NCBI GenBank assembly: GCA_963783235.1
Contig: CAWAMN010000002.1
Location: forward strand, 1,550,001 to 1,614,000
Direction: 5' to 3'
Length of the DNA stretch: 64,000 nt
DNA from: Thiohalomonas sp963783235
Lineage (GTDB): Bacteria > Pseudomonadota > Gammaproteobacteria > Thiohalomonadales > Thiohalomonadaceae
Shown in pieces: positions 52,974-61,855 of this stretch; position 1 is the first letter of the stretch; every line of letters begins with the position of its first letter. The position numbers and the translations under genes are program-made. The notes under the pieces are model-generated. The model made no database searches and had not been told where the DNA came from. It saw nothing but the letters and a program-made list of their open reading frames with translations.

Positions 52974-54506
52974 ATGGAAAATAAACAGCAGCTCTTGCTA
53001 TCCGTCTGGCAGGAAGTGGGTAAGCACATCCGACTGGACGAGGCGCTGGATCGTCTTTTTCCCCTACTTTGCACGCACCTGCCGCTGGAAATGTTCCTGG
53101 TTCGCCATCTGGATCCGGCGAGGGAAATTGTCGAGACGTTGGCGTTCAAACCGGACGGGATACAGATAGGTTCGCGCGACGCCTGTGGCAGCGGGCAAGT
53201 GGCTCAAATCGAATCCTGGTTGCGGGCTGGCGAGCCGTGGCGCGGCGACTGGAGCGGTATGCGGGAAGCGTTGCCGGGTCTGTTACCGCCGAGCGGTGTT
53301 GGCGATGTGATTGCGTTGCCGCTGGGCCAGCGGGGATTCCTGCTGTTCGTGGCGCGGAGGGGCCGTTTTGCTCACGCCGATCTCAACCCGGTATCGGCGC
53401 TGTGCGAGCCGATGGCGGCGCTTTTGGCCAACGATCGGCGTCTGCACGAACTGACCACCCTGCGAGAAGCCGCCGAGGCGGATAATCGCTCGCTTCTCGC
53501 CCGCCTCGGCAGGCAGGGGATCCGCGATACGATTATCGGCGCCGACAGCGGATTGCGAGAGGTGATGGAGAGGGTGGCCCTGGTCGGTCGCTCCGACACC
53601 CCGGTGCTTATCTTCGGAGAAACCGGCAGCGGCAAGGAGGTGGTTGCGCGTGCCCTTCACAAGCAGTCACCACGCAAGCAAGGCCCGTTCCTGCGGGTCA
53701 ATTGCGGGGCGATTCCTACGGAACTGATCGATTCCGAGCTGTTCGGCCATGAGCGCGGCAGTTTTACCGGTGCGGTGAGTCAGCGCAAAGGCTGGTTTGA
53801 GCGGGCGAATGGCGGGACCCTGTTCCTGGACGAAGTGGGCGAACTCTCACTGGCAGCCCAGGTGAGACTGCTACGCATCCTGCAGGATGGCACCTTCCAG
53901 CGTGTTGGTGGCCAGCGGCAATTGCGTGTGGATGTCCGGGTAGTGGCCGCCACCCACCGCGACCTGGGGGCAATGGTGCAGAGCGGCGGGTTTCGTCCCG
54001 ATCTCATGTATCGCCTGGCGGTGTTCCCGGTGCGGCTTCCGGCGCTGCGGGAGCGGCCCGAGGATATTCCCGACCTTGCCAACCACTTCGCCCTGCGGGC
54101 TGCCCAGCGGCTCGGGCTGAGACCCCATCCGCCCGACGAGCAGGCGCTGTCCCTCCTCGCCGCCTACCCATGGCCGGGCAACGTCCGGGAGTTGGCCGCG
54201 GTTATCGAGCGGGCGGCCATACTCGGAGATGGCGAACGCCTCGATGTCGCGACCGCCCTCGGCGTGCAGCCGGACGTCGGGCAGCCGGAGGCCGTCCCGG
54301 CCCGGAGCGATGCCGGCCCTTTCCCAACACTCAACCAGGCGGTTACGCGCCATATCGAGGCCGCCCTGCGGCAGTGTCAGGGGAAAATCGAAGGGGCGGG
54401 AGGCGCCGCCCGCCTTCTGGCGGTGAACCCCCACACGCTGCGGGCGCGCATGCGCAAGCTGGGGATCGACTGGGCGTGGTTCCGGATGCCCCGCCCACCG
54501 TTATAA
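52974..54506 (+). CDS. Sigma-54-dependent activator with GAF-like sensor (NorR type)
   Basis: A 510-residue enhancer-binding protein. Residues 1-170 form a GAF-like sensor (EVGKHIRLDEALDRLFPLLC). The AAA+ domain has Walker A GETGSGKE (near 215), the sigma-54 loop as GSFTGA instead of the usual GAFTGA, and Walker B GGTLFLDEVGEL. The Fis-type helix-turn-helix is at the C-terminus (GGAARLLAVNPHTLRARMRK). The layout is that of NorR/FhlA. The divergent TauE gene with its -24/-12 promoter is the most likely target. ATG 52974 is chosen; the longer frame lacks a ribosome site. Confidence 0.9.
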   Translation: MENKQQLLLSVWQEVGKHIRLDEALDRLFPLLCTHLPLEMFLVRHLDPAREIVETLAFKPDGIQIGSRDACGSGQVAQIESWLRAGEPWRGDWSGMREALPGLLPPSGVGDVIALPLGQRGFLLFVARRGRFAHADLNPVSALCEPMAALLANDRRLHELTTLREAAEADNRSLLARLGRQGIRDTIIGADSGLREVMERVALVGRSDTPVLIFGETGSGKEVVARALHKQSPRKQGPFLRVNCGAIPTELIDSELFGHERGSFTGAVSQRKGWFERANGGTLFLDEVGELSLAAQVRLLRILQDGTFQRVGGQRQLRVDVRVVAATHRDLGAMVQSGGFRPDLMYRLAVFPVRLPALRERPEDIPDLANHFALRAAQRLGLRPHPPDEQALSLLAAYPWPGNVRELAAVIERAAILGDGERLDVATALGVQPDVGQPEAVPARSDAGPFPTLNQAVTRHIEAALRQCQGKIEGAGGAARLLAVNPHTLRARMRKLGIDWAWFRMPRPPL

Positions 54507-54534
54507 TGGACTCTCCTTCAACACGGCCGGGGCG

Positions 54535-54900
54535 ATGGAACACTACAAACTGGTGCTTCCCGAGCACCTCAACCATTACGGTTATCTGTTCGGCGGCAAC
54601 ATGCTCAAGTGGGTGGACGAGTATGCCTGGATAGCGGCCAGCCTGGAGAATCCCGGCTGCAAATTCGTCACCATCGGGATGGATCGGGTGGAGTTCCGCA
54701 AAGGCGTGACCAAGGGCTCCATCCTCCGCTTCGACGTGCAAAAGGCGGAGCAGGGGACCAGCTCGATCCGCTATACGGTGAATGTTTTCGCCGACGACAT
54801 CGAAACCGCCCGGGAGGAGACCGTCTTCTCCACCCACGTCTCTTTTGTCTGCCTCGATTCCGGAGGACGGAAGATGCCCATACCCGCCTCGCAACGCTGA
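54535..54900 (+). CDS. Acyl-CoA thioesterase, hotdog fold (YciA-like)
   Basis: A 121-residue protein of the 4HBT/hotdog family. The segment LNHYGYLFGGNMLKWVDEYA carries the conserved Asn/Gly and catalytic Asp; VEFRKGVTKGSILRFDVQKA follows as the second strand pair. It would hydrolyse acyl-CoA. It is 28 bp after the sigma-54 activator on the same strand, so it may be transcribed with it. Confidence 0.88.
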   Translation: MEHYKLVLPEHLNHYGYLFGGNMLKWVDEYAWIAASLENPGCKFVTIGMDRVEFRKGVTKGSILRFDVQKAEQGTSSIRYTVNVFADDIETAREETVFSTHVSFVCLDSGGRKMPIPASQR

Positions 54901-54978
54901 GGCTATATTGGCCCGCCGCTTGCATCTACCCTGCCAGCGAGACACTTCGCGTCACAATTCCGTCAGGAGGGTTTGCAA

Positions 54979-55320
54979 ATGGCCGCACCGGTTTCCAACG
55001 ATTTGACTCCGAAGCTCGACGCCCGTCAGGGCCGGGGTGCGGAGCGCAGCAAGGCCGACGAGGTCCCTCTCAAGGGGGAGCCTGAGCGGGAGGCGTCCGC
55101 TCCCCAGTCGGGGGATGATACTGTCAGCCTCAGTCAGGCCGGGCGGCTGATGAGCAATGAGCCGCCGGAAAAGGGCCGGGGGCCGAATACGCCCGAAGAA
55201 GCACAGAAGCTGGTTGCCCGGTTCCAGGAGAAGTTGGCGGCGAACCCCGGTTTTGCCAACGCCCTGCACAACGCGAGTGAGGTCAGCCGTCTGGCCACGA
55301 CCCTGGACAACTACGCCTGA
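54979..55320 (+). CDS. Hypothetical protein, FlgM-like composition
   Basis: A 113-residue hydrophilic protein, probably disordered in its first half (Lys/Glu/Pro-rich), with DDTVSLSQAGRLM and a C-terminal helix (ARFQEKLAANPGFANALHNA). The VSLS phrase occurs in flagellar anti-sigma-like proteins and in the flagellar accessory context, and a fliL-like gene lies next to it, but I cannot assign it. AGGAGGG lies eight bases before ATG 54979, so it is expressed. Confidence 0.6.
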   Translation: MAAPVSNDLTPKLDARQGRGAERSKADEVPLKGEPEREASAPQSGDDTVSLSQAGRLMSNEPPEKGRGPNTPEEAQKLVARFQEKLAANPGFANALHNASEVSRLATTLDNYA

Positions 55321-55401
55321 GGGATTTCGAAAGAGCCTGCGCGGACGTGATTGCCGCGGCGCGGCGGAAGGATGCCGCTCCATCTCCGGGGCGGCTTCCG
55401 G

Positions 55402-55818
55402 CTACTGGACGACGAAATCCGTGAAGTAGACCGCGTTCACGCCCTCTTCGATCCCCGCCACGTCCGCCAGCACCTGCTGAATGGCACCCTGCGCCTCCCG
55501 GCGGATCCTCTCGCGCCCCTCCACGTGGCTCATGGTCTCTCTCGACTGGTGGGCCAGCAGCATGAGCAAGGCATCGCGGACCGGCGGCATGTTGTCCTCG
55601 ATGGCCTTCGCTACCTTGTCGTCGCGTGTCATCACCTGTACCGACACCTGCATGAAGTGCATGCGGCGACCTTCGGCCTTGAGGTTGACCACGAAAGACT
55701 TCAGGGGCAGGTATTTCGCCTCGCCCGGCGCGATCTCCGTTTTTTCTCCGGATTCGGCCCGGATCGGCATGGATAAGGCCATGATCAGGAGGAAAATCAG
55801 GCTCGGCAGTGGGCGCAT
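55402..55818 (-). CDS. fliL: FliL-family protein
   Basis: A 138-residue protein of the flagellar basal-body FliL family. The pattern KYLPLKSFVVNLKAEGRRMH, FMQVSVQVMT, VRDALLMLLAHQS and the ending VYFTDFVVQ is characteristic. Unlike standard FliL, the N-terminus (LIFLLIMALSMPIRAESGEK) looks like a cleavable signal peptide rather than a lasting membrane anchor. No other flagellar genes surround it, so it is an orphan copy. It is downstream of xerC by 117 bp. Confidence 0.85.
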   Translation of the reverse strand: MRPLPSLIFLLIMALSMPIRAESGEKTEIAPGEAKYLPLKSFVVNLKAEGRRMHFMQVSVQVMTRDDKVAKAIEDNMPPVRDALLMLLAHQSRETMSHVEGRERIRREAQGAIQQVLADVAGIEEGVNAVYFTDFVVQ

Positions 55819-55935
55819 GGCAGGTCTCTTCCGGGGGAGGGGGGAACAGCCTGTGATTTTGCCACGAACCGCCGGGTAAAATAAGGGGCCGATGTGCGCT
55901 TCGTCCGATGCAGACTCATCTCGGGCGGCTGCAGG

Positions 55936-56841
55936 TCAAGGCTTGCGTCGCTTGGCCCGGGGGTGGGCCTGATCGTAGATCCGGGCCAGGTGTTGAAAAT
56001 CCAAATGGGTATAGACCTGGGTCGTACTGATATCGGCATGGCCGAGCAACTCCTGGACGGCGCGCAGATCACCCGAGGACTCAAGGATATGACTGGCGAA
56101 GGAGTGTCGCAGCATGTGGGGGTGAACCGGTATTTCGAGTCCCTGTCGCCGGGCATGCTCCCGGAAGCGCTGCTGTACGGCGCGTCCGGACAGGCGTTTG
56201 CCGCCTCTGCCTACGAACAGGGCCTTCTCCTCCACACTGGCCAGTTCACCCCGCTGGGGTAGCCAGAGAGCGATGGCCTGCAGCGCCTTGCGACCCACCG
56301 GGACCACCCGGGTCTTTGCGCCTTTACCGGTCACGCGGACCACCGCGTCGTCCCGATCCACATCGGTCAGATCGAGCCCTACCATTTCCGCCAATCGCAG
56401 ACCTGATGAGTACATCAGTTCCAGCATGGCCCGATCCCGCACCGCCAGCGCGCTGTCCCCGGCGATGGTCAACAATTGCTGCATCTGATCGACATTGAGC
56501 GCCTTGGGCAGACGCTTTTCGCTTTTCGGCGCGGGGACGTCGGCCCCCGGATTGTGGGTCGCGACCCCTTCACGAATCAGGTAGCGAAACAGACCCCGCA
56601 GGGCGGAAAGTTCGCGCTGCTGGGTGCGGCCGCCGACCCCGTTGCGATGGCGCCAGGCAACGAAGGCGCGGACCTGATGGATGGTCACTTCGCTCCAGTC
56701 ACCGATGCCCCGTTCAGTGCAGAAGCGCACCAGTTGCGCCAGATCCCGGGCGTAATTTTCCGTTGTATGGGGGGAGAGCCGACGCTCCAGACGCAGATGA
56801 TGGAGAAACCCGTCGATATGCGCCAGCGCCGCCTCGTTCAT
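55936..56841 (-). CDS. xerC: Tyrosine recombinase XerC
   Basis: Resolves chromosome dimers at dif with XerD. The 301-residue protein has the core-binding domain and all catalytic residues: Arg149 in SSGLR, Lys in TGKGAKTR, His242 and Arg245 in HPHMLRHSF, His268 in LLGHADIST, and Tyr277 in QVYTH. The start ATG 56841 overlaps the DUF484 stop as ATGA. An apparent fusion with DUF484 in the raw reading frame is caused by a frameshift in the latter. Confidence 0.96.
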   Translation of the reverse strand: MNEAALAHIDGFLHHLRLERRLSPHTTENYARDLAQLVRFCTERGIGDWSEVTIHQVRAFVAWRHRNGVGGRTQQRELSALRGLFRYLIREGVATHNPGADVPAPKSEKRLPKALNVDQMQQLLTIAGDSALAVRDRAMLELMYSSGLRLAEMVGLDLTDVDRDDAVVRVTGKGAKTRVVPVGRKALQAIALWLPQRGELASVEEKALFVGRGGKRLSGRAVQQRFREHARRQGLEIPVHPHMLRHSFASHILESSGDLRAVQELLGHADISTTQVYTHLDFQHLARIYDQAHPRAKRRKP

Positions 56842-57534
56842 TGCGCGTCCAAATGGGCGCGGAAAATACGTGTGGCCACCGCACCGAGGTGGGAGACAAA
56901 GACCGTACCCATCCCCGGGTGGAAGCGCTTCGGGGTCGACGCTGCCCACGCCGAGCAGCCCCAGGCAGCTATCTCGTTGGGTTTCGCAAAGCGGCAGCAG
57001 GATGGAAGAAGCCACTTCCTCCGCCGCACCTCCAAAGAGAAATTGTTTTTGCTCGGGGGTGATATAGCCGCAGACCGGGCGTTTTTGGTTCAGGGTCTTG
57101 GCGAAGGAGGCCAATTCCGGGGCGGAGGCATCCGTGGCTTCCGGTCGGTCCCAGTCGCCGAATAGCCGCAGGGCAACGAAATCGGCATGGAAGTCTTCGC
57201 GCAGCCCCTTTTCCAACGCTGTTAGCGCCTCATCGATGGTCCGGCTCGTGATCAGTTCAAGGATCAGCGCCTGCAGCCGCTCCAGTAGCATCTCGTTGCT
57301 ACGGGCGGCCTGGGCGAGGTGCTGGAGATGGCGCTGCAATTCATCGTTCCTCTCGCGCAGCCGCTGGACCTGGCGCTCCACCAGCGATATCGCACCGCCG
57401 CTCGCGTGGGGGATCTGCAGTTGCTCAAGAAGCCTCTCCCGGCCCGCAAAGAAATCGGGATGGCTTTCAAGATAGGCGGCGACGGTGGCCTCGCTCGGTT
57501 CCGTGGCCGCTTCCGGGGTACTCTGCTCTGTCAT
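56838..57534 (-). pseudogene. DUF484 protein, one frameshift near its end
   Basis: A GAF-like cytosolic protein of unknown function that is always found between dapF and xerC. Residues 1-200 (VAAYLESHPDFFAGRERLLE, LVERQVQRLRERNDELQRHL, ILLPLCETQRDSCLGLLGVG) are intact. After SVDPE the frame shifts. The other frame continues RFHPGMGTVFVSHLGAVATR and RIFRAHLDAQ, the family C-terminus, with its stop in the ATGA overlap with xerC. One additional base at about 56928 explains it. Start ATG 57534 overlaps the dapF stop. Confidence 0.85.
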
Positions 57535-58361
57535 AGCTCGATCTCGCCTTCGAATACGTGTGCCGCAGGACCGGTCATCCACAACGATTCGCCCGGGCCG
57601 GGCCAACGGATGGTCAGGATGCCTCCCGGCAACTCGACATCAACCTGTTCATCCAGCAGGCGCCAGCGCCGTCCCACCGCGACGGCGGCGCAGGCGCCGG
57701 TACCACAGGCCAGGGTTTCGCCCGCACCGCGTTCGAAAACCCGTAGCCGGATGTGGCCCGCATCGATGATCTGCATGAAACCGACATTGACCCGTTCCGG
57801 GAACAGGGAATGGGATTCGAGTTCCGGCCCCAGCGTTTCGATCGGTGCCTCATCGACATCGGCGACGCGAAGCACCGCGTGGGGATTGCCCATGGAGACC
57901 GCCCCCACGGTGAGGTGGCGACCGGCCGCTTCGAGGGCATACTGCTCGTGCTCTTCGTCCGCTACCATCGGCAGGGCCGCCGGGTCGAAGCGGGGACGGC
58001 CCATGTCCACCCGGACCCGACCGTCCGCTTCGGTATGAAGGTGAATGACTCCCGAAGCGGTCTCCACCGCGATGGACGCCTTCTCGGTCAGCTTCTGGTC
58101 GCGGACAAAGCGGGCAAAGCAGCGGGCACCGTTGCCGCACTGCTGCACTTCGCTGCCGTCGGCGTTGAAGATCCGGTAACGGAAGTCCACCGCCGGGCTC
58201 CGGGGGCGCTCCACCAAAAGCACCTGATCGCAGCCGACGCCGAATCGGCGGTCCGCCAGAAAGCGCACCTGTTGGTCGGAAAGTGAAACCGTCTGGCGGA
58301 CTCCGTCGAACACGACAAAGTCGTTGCCAAGTCCATGCATTTTGCTGAATTTAAGCTTCAT
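57531..58361 (-). CDS. dapF: Diaminopimelate epimerase
   Basis: Converts LL- to meso-diaminopimelate for lysine and peptidoglycan. The two catalytic cysteines are Cys75 in QCGNGARCFARF and Cys219 in ACGTGACAA. N-terminal KMHGLGNDFVVFDGV is the usual start. The 276-residue length is standard. It is preceded by the CoA-binding gene with a 1-base gap and overlaps DUF484 at its end. Confidence 0.97.
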   Translation of the reverse strand: MKLKFSKMHGLGNDFVVFDGVRQTVSLSDQQVRFLADRRFGVGCDQVLLVERPRSPAVDFRYRIFNADGSEVQQCGNGARCFARFVRDQKLTEKASIAVETASGVIHLHTEADGRVRVDMGRPRFDPAALPMVADEEHEQYALEAAGRHLTVGAVSMGNPHAVLRVADVDEAPIETLGPELESHSLFPERVNVGFMQIIDAGHIRLRVFERGAGETLACGTGACAAVAVGRRWRLLDEQVDVELPGGILTIRWPGPGESLWMTGPAAHVFEGEIEL

Positions 58362-58362
58362 T

Positions 58363-58809
58363 TTACTTGTTTTTGGGACAGTTCCCGGCAGGCGGTGCCA
58401 GAAGCCGACAGTAATCCTTCCACAGGCAGCGGTTCATCACCACGGTCAGCCCGGCGGCGCGGGCCCGTTGCGCCTCGGATTCGTTAACCACCCCCTCCTG
58501 TAACCAGAGCATCTTCGCGCCCCTTGCAATGCAGGTATCGACAATCGGTCCCACGTGCTCGGGGGCCCGGAACACATCCACCAGTTCAAGCGGTTCGGGT
58601 ACCTTTGTCAGATCGGCGTAGGCCTTTTCACCCAGAACAGCGTCGGTGCCCGGCCGCACCGGTACGACGGTATATCCGAATCCCTGCATGGCCTGCGCCA
58701 CCTTGAAGCTGGCACGTTCCGGTTTGGGAGAGAGTCCGACCACGATAATGCGGCGGGTGGCCTGAAGTTGCTGCCGGACGGTCTCATCGGGGGGATTGTC
58801 GAAAGCCAT
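58363..58809 (-). CDS. CoA-binding domain protein (YccU-like)
   Basis: A 148-residue Rossmann-type protein. The pattern RRIIVVGLSPKPERASFKVA, VVPVRPGTDAVLGEKAYADL, VDVFRAPEHVGPIVDTCIAR and MLWLQEGVVNESEA is that of the YccU/CoA-binding family. It is thought to bind CoA but has no known reaction. It lies in the same direction and directly before dapF. Confidence 0.9.
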   Translation of the reverse strand: MAFDNPPDETVRQQLQATRRIIVVGLSPKPERASFKVAQAMQGFGYTVVPVRPGTDAVLGEKAYADLTKVPEPLELVDVFRAPEHVGPIVDTCIARGAKMLWLQEGVVNESEAQRARAAGLTVVMNRCLWKDYCRLLAPPAGNCPKNK

Positions 58810-58870
58810 TTACGCCCCTCCTGTATCGTCTCGAAGCGTTTTCGCCGAAGCGGTGCCCGTCGGAATTCGG

Positions 58871-59537
58871 CTATCGGGGCAACCGGCCGCTCACCGTGAA
58901 ATGGCGATCACCCTCTACCTTAACCTCTAACGCCAGCCCCGCGCTTATCAATTGTTCCCTCACTTCGTCGGGCCGGTAGGCCGCGAGCAGGGAGTGGTAG
59001 AAATCGTGGCGCAAAATCTCCGGTTCATCGGCGGCATAGGTGTCAACCAGGGCTTGCGCCTGTTCCCGGCTCTCGGGGCGCATCAAATCCATGACAAATA
59101 CCGGCGCACCCGGCCGTCCGTGGGCGCGTATGGCCTCCCAAAGTACCATTGGATCGGCCAAATGGTGTAGCAGGCTGTTACTGATTACCGCATCGTAGCG
59201 CTCGCGGGGCAGTCCGGCGCCGGGGAGATAACCTTCGATGAGCCGGATGCGTTCCCCGAGGCCGCAGCGGTCAACGGCCGCCTCGCCCAGGCACAGCATG
59301 GCCCTTGCGCCATCCACGCCGTGCAATTCACAGGCCGGGTGGTGTCGGGCGACGCGGAGGGTGATATCTGCCGGGCCACAGCCCAGGTCCAGCATGCAGC
59401 CGGTCAGGCGCTGGCCGCCGAAGGCCTCGTTCAGCAACTTGCACGAAGTGTTCGTGCGGGGCTTCGAAATCGGCTTCGGCGTAGGCGCGCGCCTGCTCCG
59501 CCTCGTTCATCAACTCCGGTTCGGGGACTCTTTCCAT
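58871..59537 (-). pseudogene. Class I SAM methyltransferase, frameshifted
   Basis: SAM-binding motif I is CMLDLGCGPADITL, motif II is LHGVDGARAM and motif IV is YDAVISNSLLHHLADP. The C-terminal part is 188 residues long. The N-terminal 33 residues lie in another frame (MERVPEPELMNEAEQARAYA, EADFEAPHEHFVQ). Joined they read HEHFVQ-LLNEAFGG. An extra base at about 59438 would cause the break. Translation from TTG 59437 would give a protein without the N-terminal helix. The substrate is unknown. It lies between lysA and the CoA-binding gene, same strand. Confidence 0.75.
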
Positions 59538-59607
59538 TTCACTCAAGGCCTGACCGCACTGCTAAAGCCCTTGCGCTCTTTGCGCCTTTGCGGCGGATTG
59601 TATTCAG

Positions 59608-60855
59608 TCAAGGAAGCAGTCGTTCCGAGGCGAACAACTCCTCTACCCGCTCTCTGGGTCGGACCTCATGGACGGTTTCGCCATCCACCATCAGTTCCAC
59701 CGCACGCGGCCGGGAGTTGTAGTTGGAACTCATGGTAAAGCCATAGGCGCCCGCTGAGCGCACCGCCAGCAGATCGCCTTCGGCCAGCGCCAACTCGCGC
59801 CCCTTGCCGAGGAAGTCCCCGGTCTCGCACACCGGTCCGACGATATCGTAAGGGCGCGGTCGGGTATCGCCGCGCGGCACGACCGGGATAATGGCCTGCC
59901 AGGCGCTATACAGGGCCGGACGCATCAGGTCATTCATGGCCGCGTCGACCACCGCGAAATCCTTGTGTTCCGTATGCTTCAGGTATTCAACCCCGGTGAG
60001 CAGCACGCCGGCATTTCCCACGATGGCCCGCCCTGGTTCAATCAAGACCTCCAGATCGCGGCCGGCGAGCCGGTCCAGCAAAGGACCGGCATAATCGCCG
60101 GGCAGGGGCGGCTGTTCATCGCGGTAGGTAATGCCGAGCCCGCCCCCGAGGTCCAGGTGGTTCACCGCAATGCCGCGCTTGTAGAGACGATCCACCAGGA
60201 TCAGGACCCGGTCCAGGGCATCGATGAAGGGGGTGACCTCGGTGATTTGGGAGCCGATATGGCAGTCGATGCCCGATATCTCGATGTGGGGCATCTTTGC
60301 GGCGCGGACGTAGACCGCCTCGGCCTGCTGAATATCGATACCGAACTTGTTTTCCTTGAGGCCGGTGGAGATGTAGGGGTGCGTTCCTGCGTCCACGTCG
60401 GGGTTGACCCGCAGCGACACCGGCGCCTTCACGCCTCGTTCGCCGGCTACCCGGTTGAGGTGATCGAGTTCCGGCTCAGATTCCACGTTAAAACAGCGGA
60501 TCCCCACCTCAAGGGCGCGGCGCATCTCCTCTTCACGCTTGCCGACGCCGGAGAAGACCACTTTCGCGGGATCGCCGCCGGCCGCCAGCACGCGTTCCAG
60601 TTCGCCCACCGAGACGATATCGAATCCGGAGCCGAGCCGCGCCATGAGGCCCAGAACGGCCAGATTGGAGTTGGCCTTGACGGCATAGCACACCAGGTGT
60701 TCGACGCCGGTCAGTGCGGCATCGAAGGCCCGCCAGTGGCGCTCGATGGTAGCGCGCGAGTAGACGTAGGCGGGCGTGCCGTATCGGGCCGCGACCTCGC
60801 TGAGGTCGACATCTTCCGCATAGAGCCGGCCATTCCGGTACCCAAAGTGATCCAC
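59608..60855 (-). CDS. lysA: Diaminopimelate decarboxylase
   Basis: Last step of lysine synthesis. Lys60 in YAVKANSN carries pyridoxal phosphate. Other motifs: SGVGKREEEMRRAL, HIGSQITEVTPF, LDLGGGLGITY, EPGRAIVGNAGVL and GPVCETGDFLGK with the second active-site cysteine. 415 residues. GTG 60855 is the start, four bases after lptM, and no ATG is near. Confidence 0.97.
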   Translation of the reverse strand: MDHFGYRNGRLYAEDVDLSEVAARYGTPAYVYSRATIERHWRAFDAALTGVEHLVCYAVKANSNLAVLGLMARLGSGFDIVSVGELERVLAAGGDPAKVVFSGVGKREEEMRRALEVGIRCFNVESEPELDHLNRVAGERGVKAPVSLRVNPDVDAGTHPYISTGLKENKFGIDIQQAEAVYVRAAKMPHIEISGIDCHIGSQITEVTPFIDALDRVLILVDRLYKRGIAVNHLDLGGGLGITYRDEQPPLPGDYAGPLLDRLAGRDLEVLIEPGRAIVGNAGVLLTGVEYLKHTEHKDFAVVDAAMNDLMRPALYSAWQAIIPVVPRGDTRPRPYDIVGPVCETGDFLGKGRELALAEGDLLAVRSAGAYGFTMSSNYNSRPRAVELMVDGETVHEVRPRERVEELFASERLLP

Positions 60856-60858
60856 GGG

Positions 60859-60987
60859 CTAGCTCTCCTGTTGCTCGTCACCGGGAAGGTAGAGTGGGCC
60901 TTTGGCCCCGCACCCCGAGAGCATGGCGGAGACGCCCAGCAGCGCGATGACCGCCCACAGGACGTACTGTGCCCAACAAATTCGCAT
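60859..60987 (-). CDS. lptM: LPS-assembly lipoprotein LptM (YifL)
   Basis: A 42-residue lipoprotein. The hydrophobic helix WAVIALLGVSAMLSGC ends at the lipobox Cys and is followed by the family mark GAKGPLYLP. LptM aids maturation of the LptDE translocon. The gene is short, so it is easily missed. A minus-strand TATACT at 61036-61031 could be its -10. The lptM-lysA order is conserved. Confidence 0.92.
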   Translation of the reverse strand: MRICWAQYVLWAVIALLGVSAMLSGCGAKGPLYLPGDEQQES

Positions 60988-61119
60988 TGGAAATCGGCCT
61001 CAATCCGGTTCGGTTTTATCCAAACCGCGCAGTATAAACCGAGCCGATAGAGTGTGACCAAGGCTTGGACCGGACCTTGCCTTCCTGAAGGGCTCAATGC
61101 ATGCCGGTTTCAGCGAATA

Positions 61120-61716
61120 TCATGCAGTTTTTCGCCAAATGAGGGTGCGGTTGTTGGCGGGCATTTCGTGATCGGCGTCCAGCACAAGCCCGGCTCGGTT
61201 TGCCAGGTCATCCACGGCCTCGAAATCGCGGATCCCGCTGGCGGGGTCACGCGCCCTGAGCCATTCATCGAAGCGGCCATTGCTCTCGCTGGTGTAGTGG
61301 CCGGCGTAGTTAAACGGGCCGTAGAGGGCGAACTTGCCGCCGGCCGGCAACAGATGGCCGATGCCGGCGAAAAGGCATTTGACCGATGGCCAGGCCATGA
61401 TATGGACCGTGTTGGCCGAAAAAACGGCATCGAAACCCTTCATCTCACTCCATTCGCGGTCGCAGGTATCAAGGAGAAGGGGCGGCAGGACATTGTCCGG
61501 ACCTTCGGCGATCCAGGCGTGGATACCGGGGTGATTCTCCGGAAGATCGGCGGTTTGCCAGACGAGATGGGGCAGATGACGGGCGAACCATACGGCATGC
61601 TGACCGGTGCCACTGCCGACCTCGAGCACACGTGCCCGATCGGCGAATACGCTGCTCAATATGTCCAGGATCGGTCGCTTGTTCTGTTCGCAGGATTCCG
61701 CAAATGGTTTGGGCAT
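61120..61716 (-). CDS. DUF938 SAM-dependent methyltransferase-like protein
   Basis: A 198-residue protein. The N-terminus FAESCEQNKRPILDILSSVF is the DUF938 signature, followed by LEVGSGTGQHAVWFARHLPH (SAM-binding) and ANTVHIMAWPSVKCLFAGIG. The reaction is unknown. It is divergent from the cytochrome operon and shares the region holding an FNR-like box. Confidence 0.92.
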   Translation of the reverse strand: MPKPFAESCEQNKRPILDILSSVFADRARVLEVGSGTGQHAVWFARHLPHLVWQTADLPENHPGIHAWIAEGPDNVLPPLLLDTCDREWSEMKGFDAVFSANTVHIMAWPSVKCLFAGIGHLLPAGGKFALYGPFNYAGHYTSESNGRFDEWLRARDPASGIRDFEAVDDLANRAGLVLDADHEMPANNRTLIWRKTA

Positions 61717-61769
61717 GGTCTCTCCTGTACACCCCCGATGATATTGAGTAACAATGGCCTGAGCAGATA

Positions 61770-61783
61770 ATGATATACATCAA
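61770..61783 (+). promoter_or_regulatory. FNR/ANR-type box upstream of the cytochrome operon
   Basis: ATGATATACATCAA matches TTGAT-N4-ATCAA at nine of ten positions. With a TAATCT -10 (61805-61810) and a start near 61818, the box is centred at about -41.5, the class II position. The next gene is 61856, about 38 bp further. Confidence 0.6.
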
Positions 61784-61855
61784 GGTTAGATTATTAGGGT
61801 TTGCTAATCTTGCAACAGTGATTCGCCGGCACTCTGGTTATAAGGAAGGGGGATT

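Noticed and set aside
55936..57606. A 556-residue DUF484-XerC fusion protein
   Set aside because: The join contains a nonsense-like stretch. The true DUF484 end and an ATGA overlap with xerC are seen in the neighbouring frame, so a one-base indel created the fusion.
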